NCBI RefSeq assembly: GCF_028622875.1
Contig: NZ_CP117709.1
Coordinates: 1,798,001-1,862,000, forward strand
Direction of reading: 5' to 3'
DNA from: Streptomyces sp. MMBL 11-1
GTDB taxonomy: Bacteria > Actinomycetota > Actinomycetes > Streptomycetales > Streptomycetaceae
DNA: 64,000 bases
Positions 9,973 to 17,905 of the stretch are shown piece by piece. Every line of letters begins with the position of its first letter. Position 1 is the first letter of the stretch. Position numbers and translations under genes: made by a program. The notes beneath the pieces are model-generated. The model did no database searches, was not told the origin of the DNA, and was given only the letters and a program-made list of their open reading frames with translations.

Positions 9973-10251
9973 TCAGTTGGGGATGAGCCCGTCGTCGCTG
10001 AGCATGGCGGTGACGTCTTCGAGGGTGGCGTCGGGCGCCGGCAGGATCAGCTCGGACGGCTCCAGGGAGTCGTCCGGAAGCGGAGTGCCGAGCTCGCGCA
10101 CCTTGTCCAGCAGCGCGTGGAGCGTCGTGCGGAAGCCGGGGCCGTCGCCGCTCTCCATCTCCTTGAGCAGGACATCGTCGAGCTCGTTCAGTTCGACGAT
10201 GTGACTGTCGGCCAGCTTGACCTGGCCCTCCCCCATGATCCGTACGATCAT
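9973..10251 (-). CDS. PspA-associated protein PspAA
   Basis: 92 residues with no membrane segment. The sequence, beginning MIVRIMGEGQVKL and containing VELNELDDVLLKEME, matches the PspAA domain proteins that in actinobacteria follow PspA and are thought to act with it in the cell-envelope stress response. It begins nine bases after the pspA stop, so the two form an operon that ends in the hairpin at 9879-9918. Function beyond the association with PspA is inference. Confidence 0.85.
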   Translation of the reverse strand: MIVRIMGEGQVKLADSHIVELNELDDVLLKEMESGDGPGFRTTLHALLDKVRELGTPLPDDSLEPSELILPAPDATLEDVTAMLSDDGLIPN

Positions 10252-10260
10252 GACACTGCC

Positions 10261-11058
10261 TTACTGCTTGTCGAACTTGTGCGGGGACGACTGCTGCGAC
10301 GGCTGCGCGCTGTCCTGTGCGCCGCCCTCGATGGCCTGCTGCGAGGACGAGGAGCCGCCAGCCAGCTCGGCCTTCATGCGCTGCAGCTCCAGCTCCACAT
10401 CGGTGCCGCCGGAGATCCGGTCCAGCTCGGCGGCGATGTCGTCCTTCGCCGTGCCGGTCGGGTCGTCCAGGGCGCCGGAGGCGAGCAGCTCGTCGATGGC
10501 GCCGGCCCGCGCCTGGAGCTGCTGCGTCTTGTCCTCGGCCCGCTGGATCGCGAGGCCCACGTCGCCCATCTCCTCGGAGATGCCGGAGAAGGCCTCGCCG
10601 ATCCGGGTCTGGGCCTGGGCCGCCGTGTAGGTGGCCTTGATGGTCTCCTTCTTCGTGCGGAAGGCGTCCACCTTGGCCTGCAGCCGCTGGGCCGCGAGGG
10701 TGAGCTTCTCCTCCTCGCCCTGCAGCGTGGTGTGCTGCGTCTCCAGGTCGGTGACCTGCTGCTGGAGCGCGGCGCGCCGGGACAGCGCTTCGCGCGCCAG
10801 GTCCTCGCGGCCCAGCGCCAGCGCCTTGCGGCCCTGGTCCTCCAGCTTGGACGACTGGCCCTGCAGCTGGTTCAGCTGCAACTCCAGGCGCTTGCGGGAC
10901 GTCGCGACGTCGGCGACGCCGCGGCGCACCTTCTGAAGCAGCTCCAGCTGCTTCTGGTACGAGTAATCGAGGGTCTCGCGCGGATCCTCGGCCCGGTCCA
11001 GGGCCTTGTTTGCCTTCGCGCGGAAGATCATCCCCATACGCTTCATGACACCGCTCAT
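10261..11058 (-). CDS. pspA: Phage-shock protein A (PspA/IM30 family)
   Basis: 265-residue peripheral membrane protein that coats and stabilises the inner face of the cytoplasmic membrane under envelope stress. It is almost wholly helical coiled coil (about residues 25-220), beginning MSGVMKRMGMIFRAKANKAL with the amphipathic N-terminal helix that binds anionic lipids. The last 40 residues are Ser/Gln-rich and probably disordered. The ATG at 11058 gives the start usual in Streptomyces PspA; a GAAGGGGG site lies about 12 bases upstream, a long spacing. The nearer in-frame ATG at 11046 is an alternative. First gene of the pspA-pspAA operon, divergent from a DUF3043 gene. Confidence 0.93.
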   Translation of the reverse strand: MSGVMKRMGMIFRAKANKALDRAEDPRETLDYSYQKQLELLQKVRRGVADVATSRKRLELQLNQLQGQSSKLEDQGRKALALGREDLAREALSRRAALQQQVTDLETQHTTLQGEEEKLTLAAQRLQAKVDAFRTKKETIKATYTAAQAQTRIGEAFSGISEEMGDVGLAIQRAEDKTQQLQARAGAIDELLASGALDDPTGTAKDDIAAELDRISGGTDVELELQRMKAELAGGSSSSQQAIEGGAQDSAQPSQQSSPHKFDKQ

Positions 11059-11326
11059 GGGCTTCGCGCGCCCCCTTCTGACGGACTGAGCTCCAGCACT
11101 CCCGATAGAACCCACAGTACGGGCCCTGTCTCTATTACCGCACTGTTCGGACGTCGATGTGCTCCTCCCCAAGGACGACTGCGTCCCGTGAACACTCCCG
11201 CCCAGGGTGTAGGCGGGGCTCCGGGACATTCTGGTGACGGGTGCGGGAACGGGTGGTTGACACCTGTATCTCCCCGTCGGGGCACCTGGGGGGACGCCGT
11301 CCGTTGCCGGATCGTTCCCGCCCGGG

Positions 11327-11357
11327 TTTCCGGGCTCGCGCGCGGACCCCGTACCCT
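11327..11357 (+). promoter_or_regulatory. Predicted leaderless promoter of the DUF3043 gene
   Basis: A TACCCT -10 box at 11352-11357 lies eight bases before the GTG at 11366, which places transcription start at or next to the start codon. A weak -35 (TTTCCG, 11327-11332) is 19 bases upstream. The whole divergent region 11059-11365 between pspA and this gene also holds GGAAC at 11246-11250 and TTGACA at 11257-11262, neither with a convincing partner box. No small ORF is credible there. Confidence 0.45.
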
Positions 11358-11365
11358 TGGGTTTT

Positions 11366-11965
11366 GTGTTCCGTAGCCGCGCCAAGACAGAGAAGGCCCC
11401 CACCGACAAGGTGACGGCGGACCTCTCCCAGCAGCCCCGCGACCCGCAGGCTCCCAAGGGTCGCCCCACCCCCAAGCGCAGCGAGGCCCAGACGCAGCGG
11501 CGTCGTGCCGCGTCCGGTGCGCCGACCGACCGCAAGGCGGCCATGAAGCGCCAGCGCGAAGCGCGCCGCGCCGATCTGGCCAGGCAGCGCGAGGCGCTCG
11601 CCTCGGGCGACGAGCGCTACCTCCCGGTCCGCGACAAGGGCCCGGTCAGGCGCTTCGTCCGCGATTACGTGGACTCGCGCTTCTGCGTCGCCGAGTGGTT
11701 CCTGCCGCTCGCCGTGATCATCCTGATCCTCAGCGTGATCCAGGTGCAGAACATCCAGAGCATCTCGTTGCTGCTCTGGCTCGGCGTGATCATCCTGATC
11801 GTGATCGACTCGATCGGTATCTCGCTGCGCCTGAAGAAGCAGCTGCGCGAGCGCTTCCCGGACACGCCGAAGCGCGGAGCCGTGGCGTACGGCCTGATGC
11901 GCACGCTCCAGATGCGCCGACTGCGGCTTCCGAAGCCGCAGGTCAAGCGCGGAGAGCGGCCCTGA
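11366..11965 (+). CDS. DUF3043 membrane protein
   Basis: 199 residues of unknown function, conserved across actinobacteria. The first 105 residues are hydrophilic and very basic (KRSEAQTQRRRA, KRQREARRADLARQRE). Two membrane helices follow at about 112-131 and 136-156, then a basic tail with LRLKKQLRERFPDTPKRGAV and MRTLQMRRLRLPKPQVKRGERP, the best conserved part. GTG at 11366 is chosen over the TTG at 11357 because of the -10 box eight bases upstream. Its stop overlaps the predicted CTG start of the following methyltransferase. Confidence 0.85.
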   Translation: MFRSRAKTEKAPTDKVTADLSQQPRDPQAPKGRPTPKRSEAQTQRRRAASGAPTDRKAAMKRQREARRADLARQREALASGDERYLPVRDKGPVRRFVRDYVDSRFCVAEWFLPLAVIILILSVIQVQNIQSISLLLWLGVIILIVIDSIGISLRLKKQLRERFPDTPKRGAVAYGLMRTLQMRRLRLPKPQVKRGERP

Positions 11966-12756
11966 GCACGGAGGCCTCCGGCTTCACCGGGGCCTCCTCG
12001 GCGTGGCTGGCAGGTCTCGGCGGCGTACGCAACCAGGTCCGTCAGGAGCTCGTCGCGCGACAGCTGGACGAGCAGATAGCCGGGCGGTTCCCGGTGGGGC
12101 AGCGGCTGCGCGTCCTGGATGTCGGCATGGGCCAGGGCACCCAGGCCCTGCGGCTGGCCCGGGCCGGTCACTCGGTGACCGGCCTGGAGTCGGACTCCGA
12201 GATGCTGACGGCGGCCCGTGCGTCCCTGGCGACCGAGCCGGAGGGCATCCGGGAGCGGGTCAGGCTCATCGAGGGCGACGGCCGGGACACCGGTGTGCAC
12301 TTCCTGCCGGGCAGCTTCGACGTGGTGCTGTGCCACGGCGTCCTGATGTACGTCGAGGAGCCGGACCCGATGCTGGCCGGGCTCGCCCGGATGCTGGCCC
12401 CCGGCGGGCTGCTCTCCCTGCTCGTACGGAACGCGGACGCGCTCGCGATGCGCCCGGGGCTCGCCGGTGACTTCGGCGCGGCCCTGACCGCCTTCGACAC
12501 CGCCACGTACACCAACCGCCTCGGCCTCACCGTGCGGGCCGACCGGCTCGACGCGCTGCGGGCCACGCTTGCGGGGATCGCCGCCCCGCTGCACGCCTGG
12601 TACGGGGTGCGGGTCTTCACGGACAACGTGGCGGACGGGGCGGAGCTGCCGGCCGACGAGCTGGAGCGGGCCCTGGCCCTGGAGGACCGGGCCGGCCGGA
12701 CCGATCCCTACCGCGGGGTGGCGGCGCTGCTGCATCTCTGCGGGGTGCGCGGCTAG
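11962..12756 (+). CDS. Class I SAM-dependent methyltransferase
   Basis: 264 residues with the Rossmann methyltransferase core. Motif I is VLDVGMGQGTQALRLARAG, the acidic residue after strand 2 is in VTGLESD, and motif II/III is FDVVLCHGVLMYV with LAPGGLLSLL. Substrate is unknown. No ATG, GTG or TTG is available near the domain start. The best candidate is CTG at 11962 with GGAGAG at 11951-11956, overlapping the DUF3043 stop as CTGA and implying translational coupling. The resemblance to CmoM-type methyltransferases is only a general impression. Confidence 0.85.
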   Translation: MSTEASGFTGASSAWLAGLGGVRNQVRQELVARQLDEQIAGRFPVGQRLRVLDVGMGQGTQALRLARAGHSVTGLESDSEMLTAARASLATEPEGIRERVRLIEGDGRDTGVHFLPGSFDVVLCHGVLMYVEEPDPMLAGLARMLAPGGLLSLLVRNADALAMRPGLAGDFGAALTAFDTATYTNRLGLTVRADRLDALRATLAGIAAPLHAWYGVRVFTDNVADGAELPADELERALALEDRAGRTDPYRGVAALLHLCGVRG

Positions 12757-12763
12757 AACAGGC

Positions 12764-12853
12764 GTCACGGCCGGAACGGCGGTCACGGCCAGAACGCCCG
12801 TCGCGGCCAGAGCAGACGTCACGGCCAGGACAGGTGTCACGGCCAGGGCAGGC
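12764..12853. repeat. 18-bp tandem repeat, five units
   Basis: Units start at 12764, 12782, 12800, 12818 and 12836 with consensus GTCACGGCCAGRACRGSC, and a broken sixth unit starts at 12854. They fill the gap between the methyltransferase and the protease genes. Eighteen is a multiple of three and the repeat is open upstream of the protease frame, but the protease has its own ATG, so the array is probably untranslated. Confidence 0.8.
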
Positions 12854-12922
12854 GTCACGGGGGCGGGCCCGTTCGGCCCATCAGCACGGGCCCCCGGACG
12901 GGGCGGGCCCCAGACTCCGGAT

Positions 12923-14011
12923 ATGGACGTATCCCCCTCCCGCGGCCGGGCGCGCGGGCTGCTGCTTCCCCTGTCCGCGGCCGTCTGCGCCATCGCCCTG
13001 GCGGGCGGCTGCTCCGGTACGAGTCCGGCGGCGCCGGCCCCGGAGGCCAGCGCGTCCGGCACGACGCAGGGCGCGGTGAAGCGCGCCCCCGACGACCTGG
13101 AGAACGCCTACCGGGCCGTCATCAACGACGTACTGCCGTCGGTGGTGCAGATCGACGCCTCGGAAGGCCTCGGTTCCGGGGTCGCCTACGACGACAAGGG
13201 CCACATCGTCACCAACGCCCATGTGGTCGGCGACGAGAAGAGGTTCAAGGTCAGCGTCGCCACCGGGGAGGCGGTGCTGAGCGCCACTCTGGTCTCCTCC
13301 TACCCGGAGCAGGACCTGGCGGTGATCAAGCTCGACGAGGTGCCGGACGGGCTGAAGCCCGCGAAGTTCGGCGACGCGGGGAAGGTCCAGGTGGGGCAGA
13401 TCGTGATGGCGATGGGCTCACCGCTCGGCCTGTCCAGCAGCGTCACCCAGGGCATCGTCTCCGCGCTCGGCCGGACCGTGAGCGAGAGCCGGGCGGGCGG
13501 CGGCACGGGCGCGACGATCGCCAACATGGTGCAGACGTCCGCGGCGATCAACCCGGGCAACAGCGGCGGGGCGCTCGTCAACCTCGACAGCGAGGTGATC
13601 GGGATTCCGACCCTCGCGGCGACCGACCCGCAGATGGGCGACAGCGCGGCTCCGGGCATCGGCTTCGCGATCCCCGTCTCGATGGTGAAGACGGTCGCCG
13701 ACCAGATCATCAAGGACGGCAAGGTCACCGATTCGGGCCGGGCCGCGCTGAACATCACGGCCCGCACGGTCGTCGACGACAACTACCGCCCCGCCGGGGC
13801 GACGCTGGTCAGCGTGGACCGGGGCGGTGCGGCGGCCGATGCGGGGCTGAGGCCCGGGGACACCATCACGAAGATCGGGGATAGCGAGGTCACCACGGTC
13901 ACCTCGCTCTCCGAGGCACTGGCCGACGACAAGCCGGGCCAGAAGGTGACCGTGACGTACACGCGCGACGGCGACAGCCGGACGGCGGAGGTCACGCTCG
14001 GGGAGATCTGA
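12923..14011 (+). CDS. HtrA/DegP-like trypsin-PDZ protease, probable lipoprotein
   Basis: 362-residue envelope serine protease. An N-terminal signal (basic 7-11, hydrophobic 12-27) ends in a lipobox-like AGGC with Cys30, so lipid anchoring to the outer face of the membrane is likely. The trypsin domain (about 65-250) has the triad His100 (TNAHVV), Asp131 (PEQDLAV) and Ser214 (NPGNSGGAL). A PDZ domain follows (about 265-355, DRGGAAADAGLRPGDTI). Such proteases handle misfolded secreted proteins or cleave regulators. ATG at 12923 is selected because the longer open frame upstream runs through tandem repeats. Nearness to pspA fits an envelope-stress neighbourhood, but co-regulation is not shown. 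Confidence 0.92.
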   Translation: MDVSPSRGRARGLLLPLSAAVCAIALAGGCSGTSPAAPAPEASASGTTQGAVKRAPDDLENAYRAVINDVLPSVVQIDASEGLGSGVAYDDKGHIVTNAHVVGDEKRFKVSVATGEAVLSATLVSSYPEQDLAVIKLDEVPDGLKPAKFGDAGKVQVGQIVMAMGSPLGLSSSVTQGIVSALGRTVSESRAGGGTGATIANMVQTSAAINPGNSGGALVNLDSEVIGIPTLAATDPQMGDSAAPGIGFAIPVSMVKTVADQIIKDGKVTDSGRAALNITARTVVDDNYRPAGATLVSVDRGGAAADAGLRPGDTITKIGDSEVTTVTSLSEALADDKPGQKVTVTYTRDGDSRTAEVTLGEI

Positions 14012-14024
14012 GCCCGGACGGCCG

Positions 14025-14068
14025 AAAGGGCGGGCGGTACGGGGATCTCCCCGTACCGCCCGCCCTTT
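14025..14068. terminator. Bidirectional terminator hairpin
   Basis: A perfect 20-bp stem with a 4-base loop (ATCT, 14045-14048) and an A3/T3 edge lies between the convergent protease and the small minus-strand gene at 14101. Confidence 0.85.
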
Positions 14069-14100
14069 CACCGCCCGGTTCCGCCCCGGGGCGGTGAGGG

Positions 14101-14310
14101 TCAGGCGCCGTCGGCCTTCAGGCTCATCGGGCCGTAGATCTTGGTGGTGTCCTCGAAGAGCGTCACCTGTGCGGCGCCGCCCTCCAGGAGCTCTTTCCAG
14201 AACTCACCGATCCAGGACTCCGCGTCGCCCTGGGTCGTGAACTCCTCCGGCTGCAGCGCCGGCTCCGTCTCCGTACCGTCGGACTTCTCGAACCGCCACG
14301 TCCACGCCAT
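14101..14310 (-). CDS. Small conserved Streptomyces protein, function unknown
   Basis: 69 residues starting MAWTWRFEKSDGTE, acidic, with no membrane segment. It is typical of a small protein family in Streptomyces with no assigned function that I can name. GGGAGG six bases before the ATG at 14310 gives a strong ribosome site. It shares the hairpin at 14025-14068 with the convergent protease gene and is divergent from the cobU fusion. Confidence 0.8.
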   Translation of the reverse strand: MAWTWRFEKSDGTETEPALQPEEFTTQGDAESWIGEFWKELLEGGAAQVTLFEDTTKIYGPMSLKADGA

Positions 14311-14388
14311 GCCAGCCTCCCGGGTCGCGTTGCTTCCCGAAGCGTAGCCGGACGCGCACCTCGTGCGGGGACACGGGAGGATCAAGGT

Positions 14389-15591
14389 GTGGAACTCACT
14401 CTGCTCGGCACCGGAGCCCCCGACGGGCTGCCGCACCCCTCCTGTCCCTGCGCGGCCTGCGCCTCGGCCCGTGGCCCGTGGGCGCGGGCCGCGACGGCGC
14501 TGCTGGTCGACGACGCGCTGCTGCTGGACCTCACGCCCGGGGCGGTGTTCGCCGCCGCCCGTGCGGGGCGTTCGCTGAGCGCGGTCCGGCAGGTGCTGCT
14601 GACGCACCCGCACGACGGGCCCGCCGTCGAACTGCCCGCCCTGTTGCCGCCGGCCGGCCGGGTGCCGGACGGTCAGGTCCTGACGCTGATCAGCGGTCAC
14701 CGGGTGCGGGCGATGGCGATGGACGCCCCGGGGACCGGGTACGAGGTGACCGCCCCGGAGGGCCAGCGGCTGCTGTACCTGCCGCCGGGGGCCGCCCCCT
14801 CCGGCCTGCCCGAACAGCTGGACCGGCCCGTGGACACGGTCGTCCTCGATGTGATCGGGCGGCCCGACGCGGTGGCCCGGCTGCGGTCGGCCGGAGCGGT
14901 CGGTCCGACCACCGAGGTGATCGCGGTCCACCTGGACCACGACGCCCCGCCGGGTCCGGAGCTGGAGCGGCGGCTGGCGGCGGCCGGTGCGCGGGCGGTG
15001 CCGGACGGGACGACGCTGGTGGTGGGCGAGTACCGCGCGGTGCCGGACGTGCCGCGCCGGGTGCTGGTGACGGGGGGTGCGCGGTCGGGGAAGTCGCTGG
15101 AGGCGGAGCGGCGCCTGGAGACGTTCCCGGAGGTCGTGTACGTGGCGACCGGCGGCCGCCGCGACGGGGACCCGGAGTGGGCGGCCCGGATCGGACTGCA
15201 CCGGGAGCGCAGGCCCGGCGCCTGGCGGACCGAGGAGACCTGCGAGGTCGCGGAGCTGCTGGGGGCGGACGGGCCACCGCTGCTGATCGACTGTCTGTCG
15301 CTGTGGCTGACCGACGCGATGGACCGGGTGGAGGCCTGGGAGGACGAGCGGTGGCACGACGGCGGCGAGGCGGCGCTGCGGGAGCGGGTGGCGGAGCTGG
15401 TCGCCGCGGTGCGCGGGACCCGGCGGCCGGTGGTGCTGGTGACCAACGAGGTGGGGTCCGGGGTGGTGCCGGCGACGTCGGCGGGGCGGCGGTTCCGGGA
15501 CGAGCTGGGGCGGCTGAACGCGGCGGTGGCTTCCGAGTGCGAGCAGGTGCTGCTGGTGGTGGCGGGGCAGGTGCTGGTGCTACGGGGGTAG
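14389..15591 (+). CDS. cobU: Fusion: metallo-beta-lactamase-like domain plus CobU adenosylcobinamide kinase/guanylyltransferase
   Basis: 400 residues with two parts. The C-terminal half (about 223-400) is CobU. It has the P-loop GGARSGKS, VYVATGGRRDGD, HRERRPGAWRTEET, LLIDCLSLWL and VTNEVGSGVVP. It phosphorylates adenosylcobinamide and then transfers GMP to give adenosylcobinamide-GDP. The N-terminal half (1-215) begins MELTLLGTGAPDGLPHPSCPC like MBL-fold proteins, but the metal motif is reduced to THPHDG, so hydrolase activity is doubtful. GTG at 14389 follows GGGAGG. It opens the cobU-cobT-cobS neighbourhood for the lower-ligand end of cobalamin synthesis. Confidence 0.9.
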   Translation: MELTLLGTGAPDGLPHPSCPCAACASARGPWARAATALLVDDALLLDLTPGAVFAAARAGRSLSAVRQVLLTHPHDGPAVELPALLPPAGRVPDGQVLTLISGHRVRAMAMDAPGTGYEVTAPEGQRLLYLPPGAAPSGLPEQLDRPVDTVVLDVIGRPDAVARLRSAGAVGPTTEVIAVHLDHDAPPGPELERRLAAAGARAVPDGTTLVVGEYRAVPDVPRRVLVTGGARSGKSLEAERRLETFPEVVYVATGGRRDGDPEWAARIGLHRERRPGAWRTEETCEVAELLGADGPPLLIDCLSLWLTDAMDRVEAWEDERWHDGGEAALRERVAELVAAVRGTRRPVVLVTNEVGSGVVPATSAGRRFRDELGRLNAAVASECEQVLLVVAGQVLVLRG

Positions 15592-15788
15592 GAGACTCCC
15601 GGCGGGAGCCGGGGGGGGCGGGAGCGGGGGCCGGCCTCTTCCCCTTGGCCCCTGTTCGGGGCACGGTCCTTCCGGGGGGCCGACCGGTACTGTTCCGGCT
15701 GGGGGTGTGCTCCGCCGGACACGCCCTGGGGGCCCGCCGCCGGGTTCCCGGACCGGACCCGACGTGACGACCCGCGAGGCAGACCTCC

Positions 15789-16922
15789 GTGAACCTGGAC
15801 GACTTCTCCGACCTGATCCAACGCCCCGACGGGGGTGTGCGGCGCGATGCCGAGGAGCGGCGCGAGCGGCTGACCGTGCCCCCGGGTGCGCTCGGGCGCC
15901 TGGACGAGCTGGGCGAGTGGCTCAGCGCCGCGCAGCAGTCCGTGCCGGTCAGGGCCGTCGAGCAGCCGCGGCTGGTGCTCTTCGCCGGTGACCACGGGGT
16001 GGCGGAGCTGGGCGTTTCGGGCCGGCCGGCGGGAAGCGCGTACGAGCTGGTGCGGGCCGCCCTCGACGGGGCGAGCCCCGTCTCGGTGCTGGCGCGGCGC
16101 TTCTCGGTGCCGATGCGGATCGTGGACGTCTCCCTGGACTGCGATCCGGAGCTGCTGCCCGAGTCCGTGGTGCGGCACCGGGTGCGGCGGGGTTCGGGGC
16201 GGATCGACGTCGAGGACGCGATCAGCGCGGAGGAGGCCGGGCAGGCGGTCCGCCTCGGCATGGCGATCGCCGACGAGGAGGCGGATTCCGGCACCGATCT
16301 GGTGGTGCTCGGCGACCTCAGCGTGGGCGGGACCACGGCCGCGGCCACCCTCGTCGCGGCGCTCTGCGGGACGGACGCCTCCGTGGTGACCGGGCGGGGC
16401 GGTGCGGGCATCGACGACCTGGCGTGGATGGTCAAGTGCGCGGCGATCAGGGACGCGCTGCGCCGGGCCCGGCCGGTGCTCGGCGACCAGCTGGAGCTGC
16501 TGGCCACGTCGGGCGGCGCGGATCTGGCGGCGATGACGGGGTTCCTGTTGCAGAGCGCGGTGCGCCGGATGCCGGTGATCCTGGACGGGGTCGTCTCGGC
16601 GGCCTGCGCGCTGGTGGCGCAGCGGGCGGCGTTCCGGGCTCCGGACTGGTGGCTGGCCGGCCAGGTCAGCGGGGAGCCGGCGCAGACGAAGGCGCTGGAC
16701 CGGATGGCGCTGACCCCGCTGCTGGACCACGGCGTGACGGTGGGCGAGGGCAGCGGCGCGCTGCTGGCCCTGCCGCTGGTGCAGGCGGCGGCGGCGCTGG
16801 CCGCCGAACTGCCGGAGCGGGAGCGGGAGCCGGAGAAGACCGTGGACGCGGAGACCGCGGAGACAGCGGAAGACGCGGAGTCGGGGCCGGAGTCGGAGGC
16901 GGCGGCCCTCGACGGGGTCTGA
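15789..16922 (+). CDS. cobT: Nicotinate-nucleotide--dimethylbenzimidazole phosphoribosyltransferase CobT
   Basis: Transfers phosphoribose from nicotinate mononucleotide to the lower-ligand base, giving alpha-ribazole phosphate for cobalamin. 377 residues, beginning MNLDDFSDLIQRPDGG. Family stretches include PPGALGRLDELGEW, VLFAGDHGVAELGVS and GRGGAGIDD, and the active-site glutamate lies in LDHGVTVGEGSGALLALPL. The last 45 residues (EREREPEKTVDAETAETAED) are an acidic low-complexity extension. GTG at 15789 is used. No cobalamin riboswitch is recognisable in the 197 bases upstream, which hold only G/C-rich sequence and a possible TACTGT -10 box near 15687. Confidence 0.93.
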   Translation: MNLDDFSDLIQRPDGGVRRDAEERRERLTVPPGALGRLDELGEWLSAAQQSVPVRAVEQPRLVLFAGDHGVAELGVSGRPAGSAYELVRAALDGASPVSVLARRFSVPMRIVDVSLDCDPELLPESVVRHRVRRGSGRIDVEDAISAEEAGQAVRLGMAIADEEADSGTDLVVLGDLSVGGTTAAATLVAALCGTDASVVTGRGGAGIDDLAWMVKCAAIRDALRRARPVLGDQLELLATSGGADLAAMTGFLLQSAVRRMPVILDGVVSAACALVAQRAAFRAPDWWLAGQVSGEPAQTKALDRMALTPLLDHGVTVGEGSGALLALPLVQAAAALAAELPEREREPEKTVDAETAETAEDAESGPESEAAALDGV

Positions 16923-17146
16923 GACCCGGGCTCCCCCTCGCGCGGAAGAGACCGGCATCACTCGGGTGTCGCTGAACTCCGCCCTGCCCCGGTCCGTCTT
17001 CGCGTGGGGACGCGGCTCGGCGCGCATCCTCGCCGATGCCGCGTACCGACCGACCCGGGGGCCTGTTCCATGCTGTTCGAGAAGCGCGTACGAGCCGTGC
17101 CGCTGTTCGCGAAGAGCGGATGAGCCGTGCTGTCCGGGGAGAGCGG

Positions 17147-17905
17147 ATGAGCCGTCTGCCCGCCCTGCGCCGGGCGGCGGTGCGGGAGTGGGGCCCGCTG
17201 TTCACGACAGTGCGGCAGGGGCTCGCCGGGCGCGGGGTGCGGGCGCTCGCGCTGACGACGGTCGCGGTGGCGCTGACCGCGACCGTGCAGGTGGTGCAGA
17301 ACCAGGCCTGGGGCCACGGGCCGGTGCGGCTTCTCGGAGCCGTACGGGCCGAGGACCCGCTCTGGCTCGCTCTCCTGCGTACCCCGCTGTCCCTGTTCGT
17401 GCCCGCGCTCGATCTGCCGGTGTGGGGCGCGCTGGCCCAGATACTGCTGGTGTTCGGCGTCGCGGAGGTGTGTCTGGGGCGGTGGCGGACGCTCGCGGTG
17501 GCGTATCTGGCGACGCTGGCCGGGACGCTGTACGCGCGGATCGGCGTCGCGCTCGGGCCGGAGGTGTTCCCCGGGCTGCCCGCCTCCGACGCGCAGGTGG
17601 TGGACACCGGCCCGTCGGCGGCCGTCGTGGGGCTCGCGGTGTACGTCTGCCACCGGCATCGCGCGTGGTTCACCGGGGCGCTGGTGGTCCTCGCGATGAT
17701 CGTGGAGGTCCTGGTCAAGGACAACCTGGCGGGGCGTGAGCATCTGGCCGCCATCGCCGTCGTCGTGATGGTGTGCGGCGTACGGGAGTGGCGCGGGCCG
17801 CGGCGCGCTCAGGGCGCGGGCGGCGGCGGGACGCGGTCCGGGGCGCCGCCGATGAGGTCCTGGAACTTGCGGCGCGGCCCGGCCCAGCGCACGTCGTGGT
17901 GGTAG
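17147..17905 (+). CDS. Multi-pass membrane protein, rhomboid-like in general appearance
   Basis: 252 residues with about six hydrophobic segments (starting near residues 35, 80, 100, 120, 160 and 195). They include VWGALAQILLVFGVAEVCLG and a later HRHRAWFTGALVVLA. Its length and topology recall the rhomboid-like membrane proteins of Streptomyces, but no catalytic Ser-His pair could be assigned, so protease activity is not claimed. ATG at 17147 has GGGGAGAG upstream. The 15 bases around the start (17141-17155) duplicate 17114-17128 exactly, offering an in-frame alternative ATG at 17120. The 3' end overlaps the convergent minus-strand gene by 97 bases. Confidence 0.7.
   Translation: MSRLPALRRAAVREWGPLFTTVRQGLAGRGVRALALTTVAVALTATVQVVQNQAWGHGPVRLLGAVRAEDPLWLALLRTPLSLFVPALDLPVWGALAQILLVFGVAEVCLGRWRTLAVAYLATLAGTLYARIGVALGPEVFPGLPASDAQVVDTGPSAAVVGLAVYVCHRHRAWFTGALVVLAMIVEVLVKDNLAGREHLAAIAVVVMVCGVREWRGPRRAQGAGGGGTRSGAPPMRSWNLRRGPAQRTSWW

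Noticed and set aside
11246..11285. GGAAC and TTGACA boxes before the DUF3043 gene
   Set aside because: Neither has a convincing -10 partner at the right distance. The nearer TACCCT box explains the start better.
8503..11376. Long plus-strand ORF across the kinase and psp genes
   Set aside because: Composition artefact opposite three well-supported minus-strand genes.
12569..12922. Upstream extension of the protease ORF through the 18-bp repeats
   Set aside because: The signal peptide starts at the ATG at 12923. The extension overlaps the methyltransferase gene and would bury the signal sequence.
15592..15788. Search for a cobalamin riboswitch before cobT
   Set aside because: No B12-box-like sequence or multi-stem arrangement is recognisable; only simple G/C-rich repeats are present.
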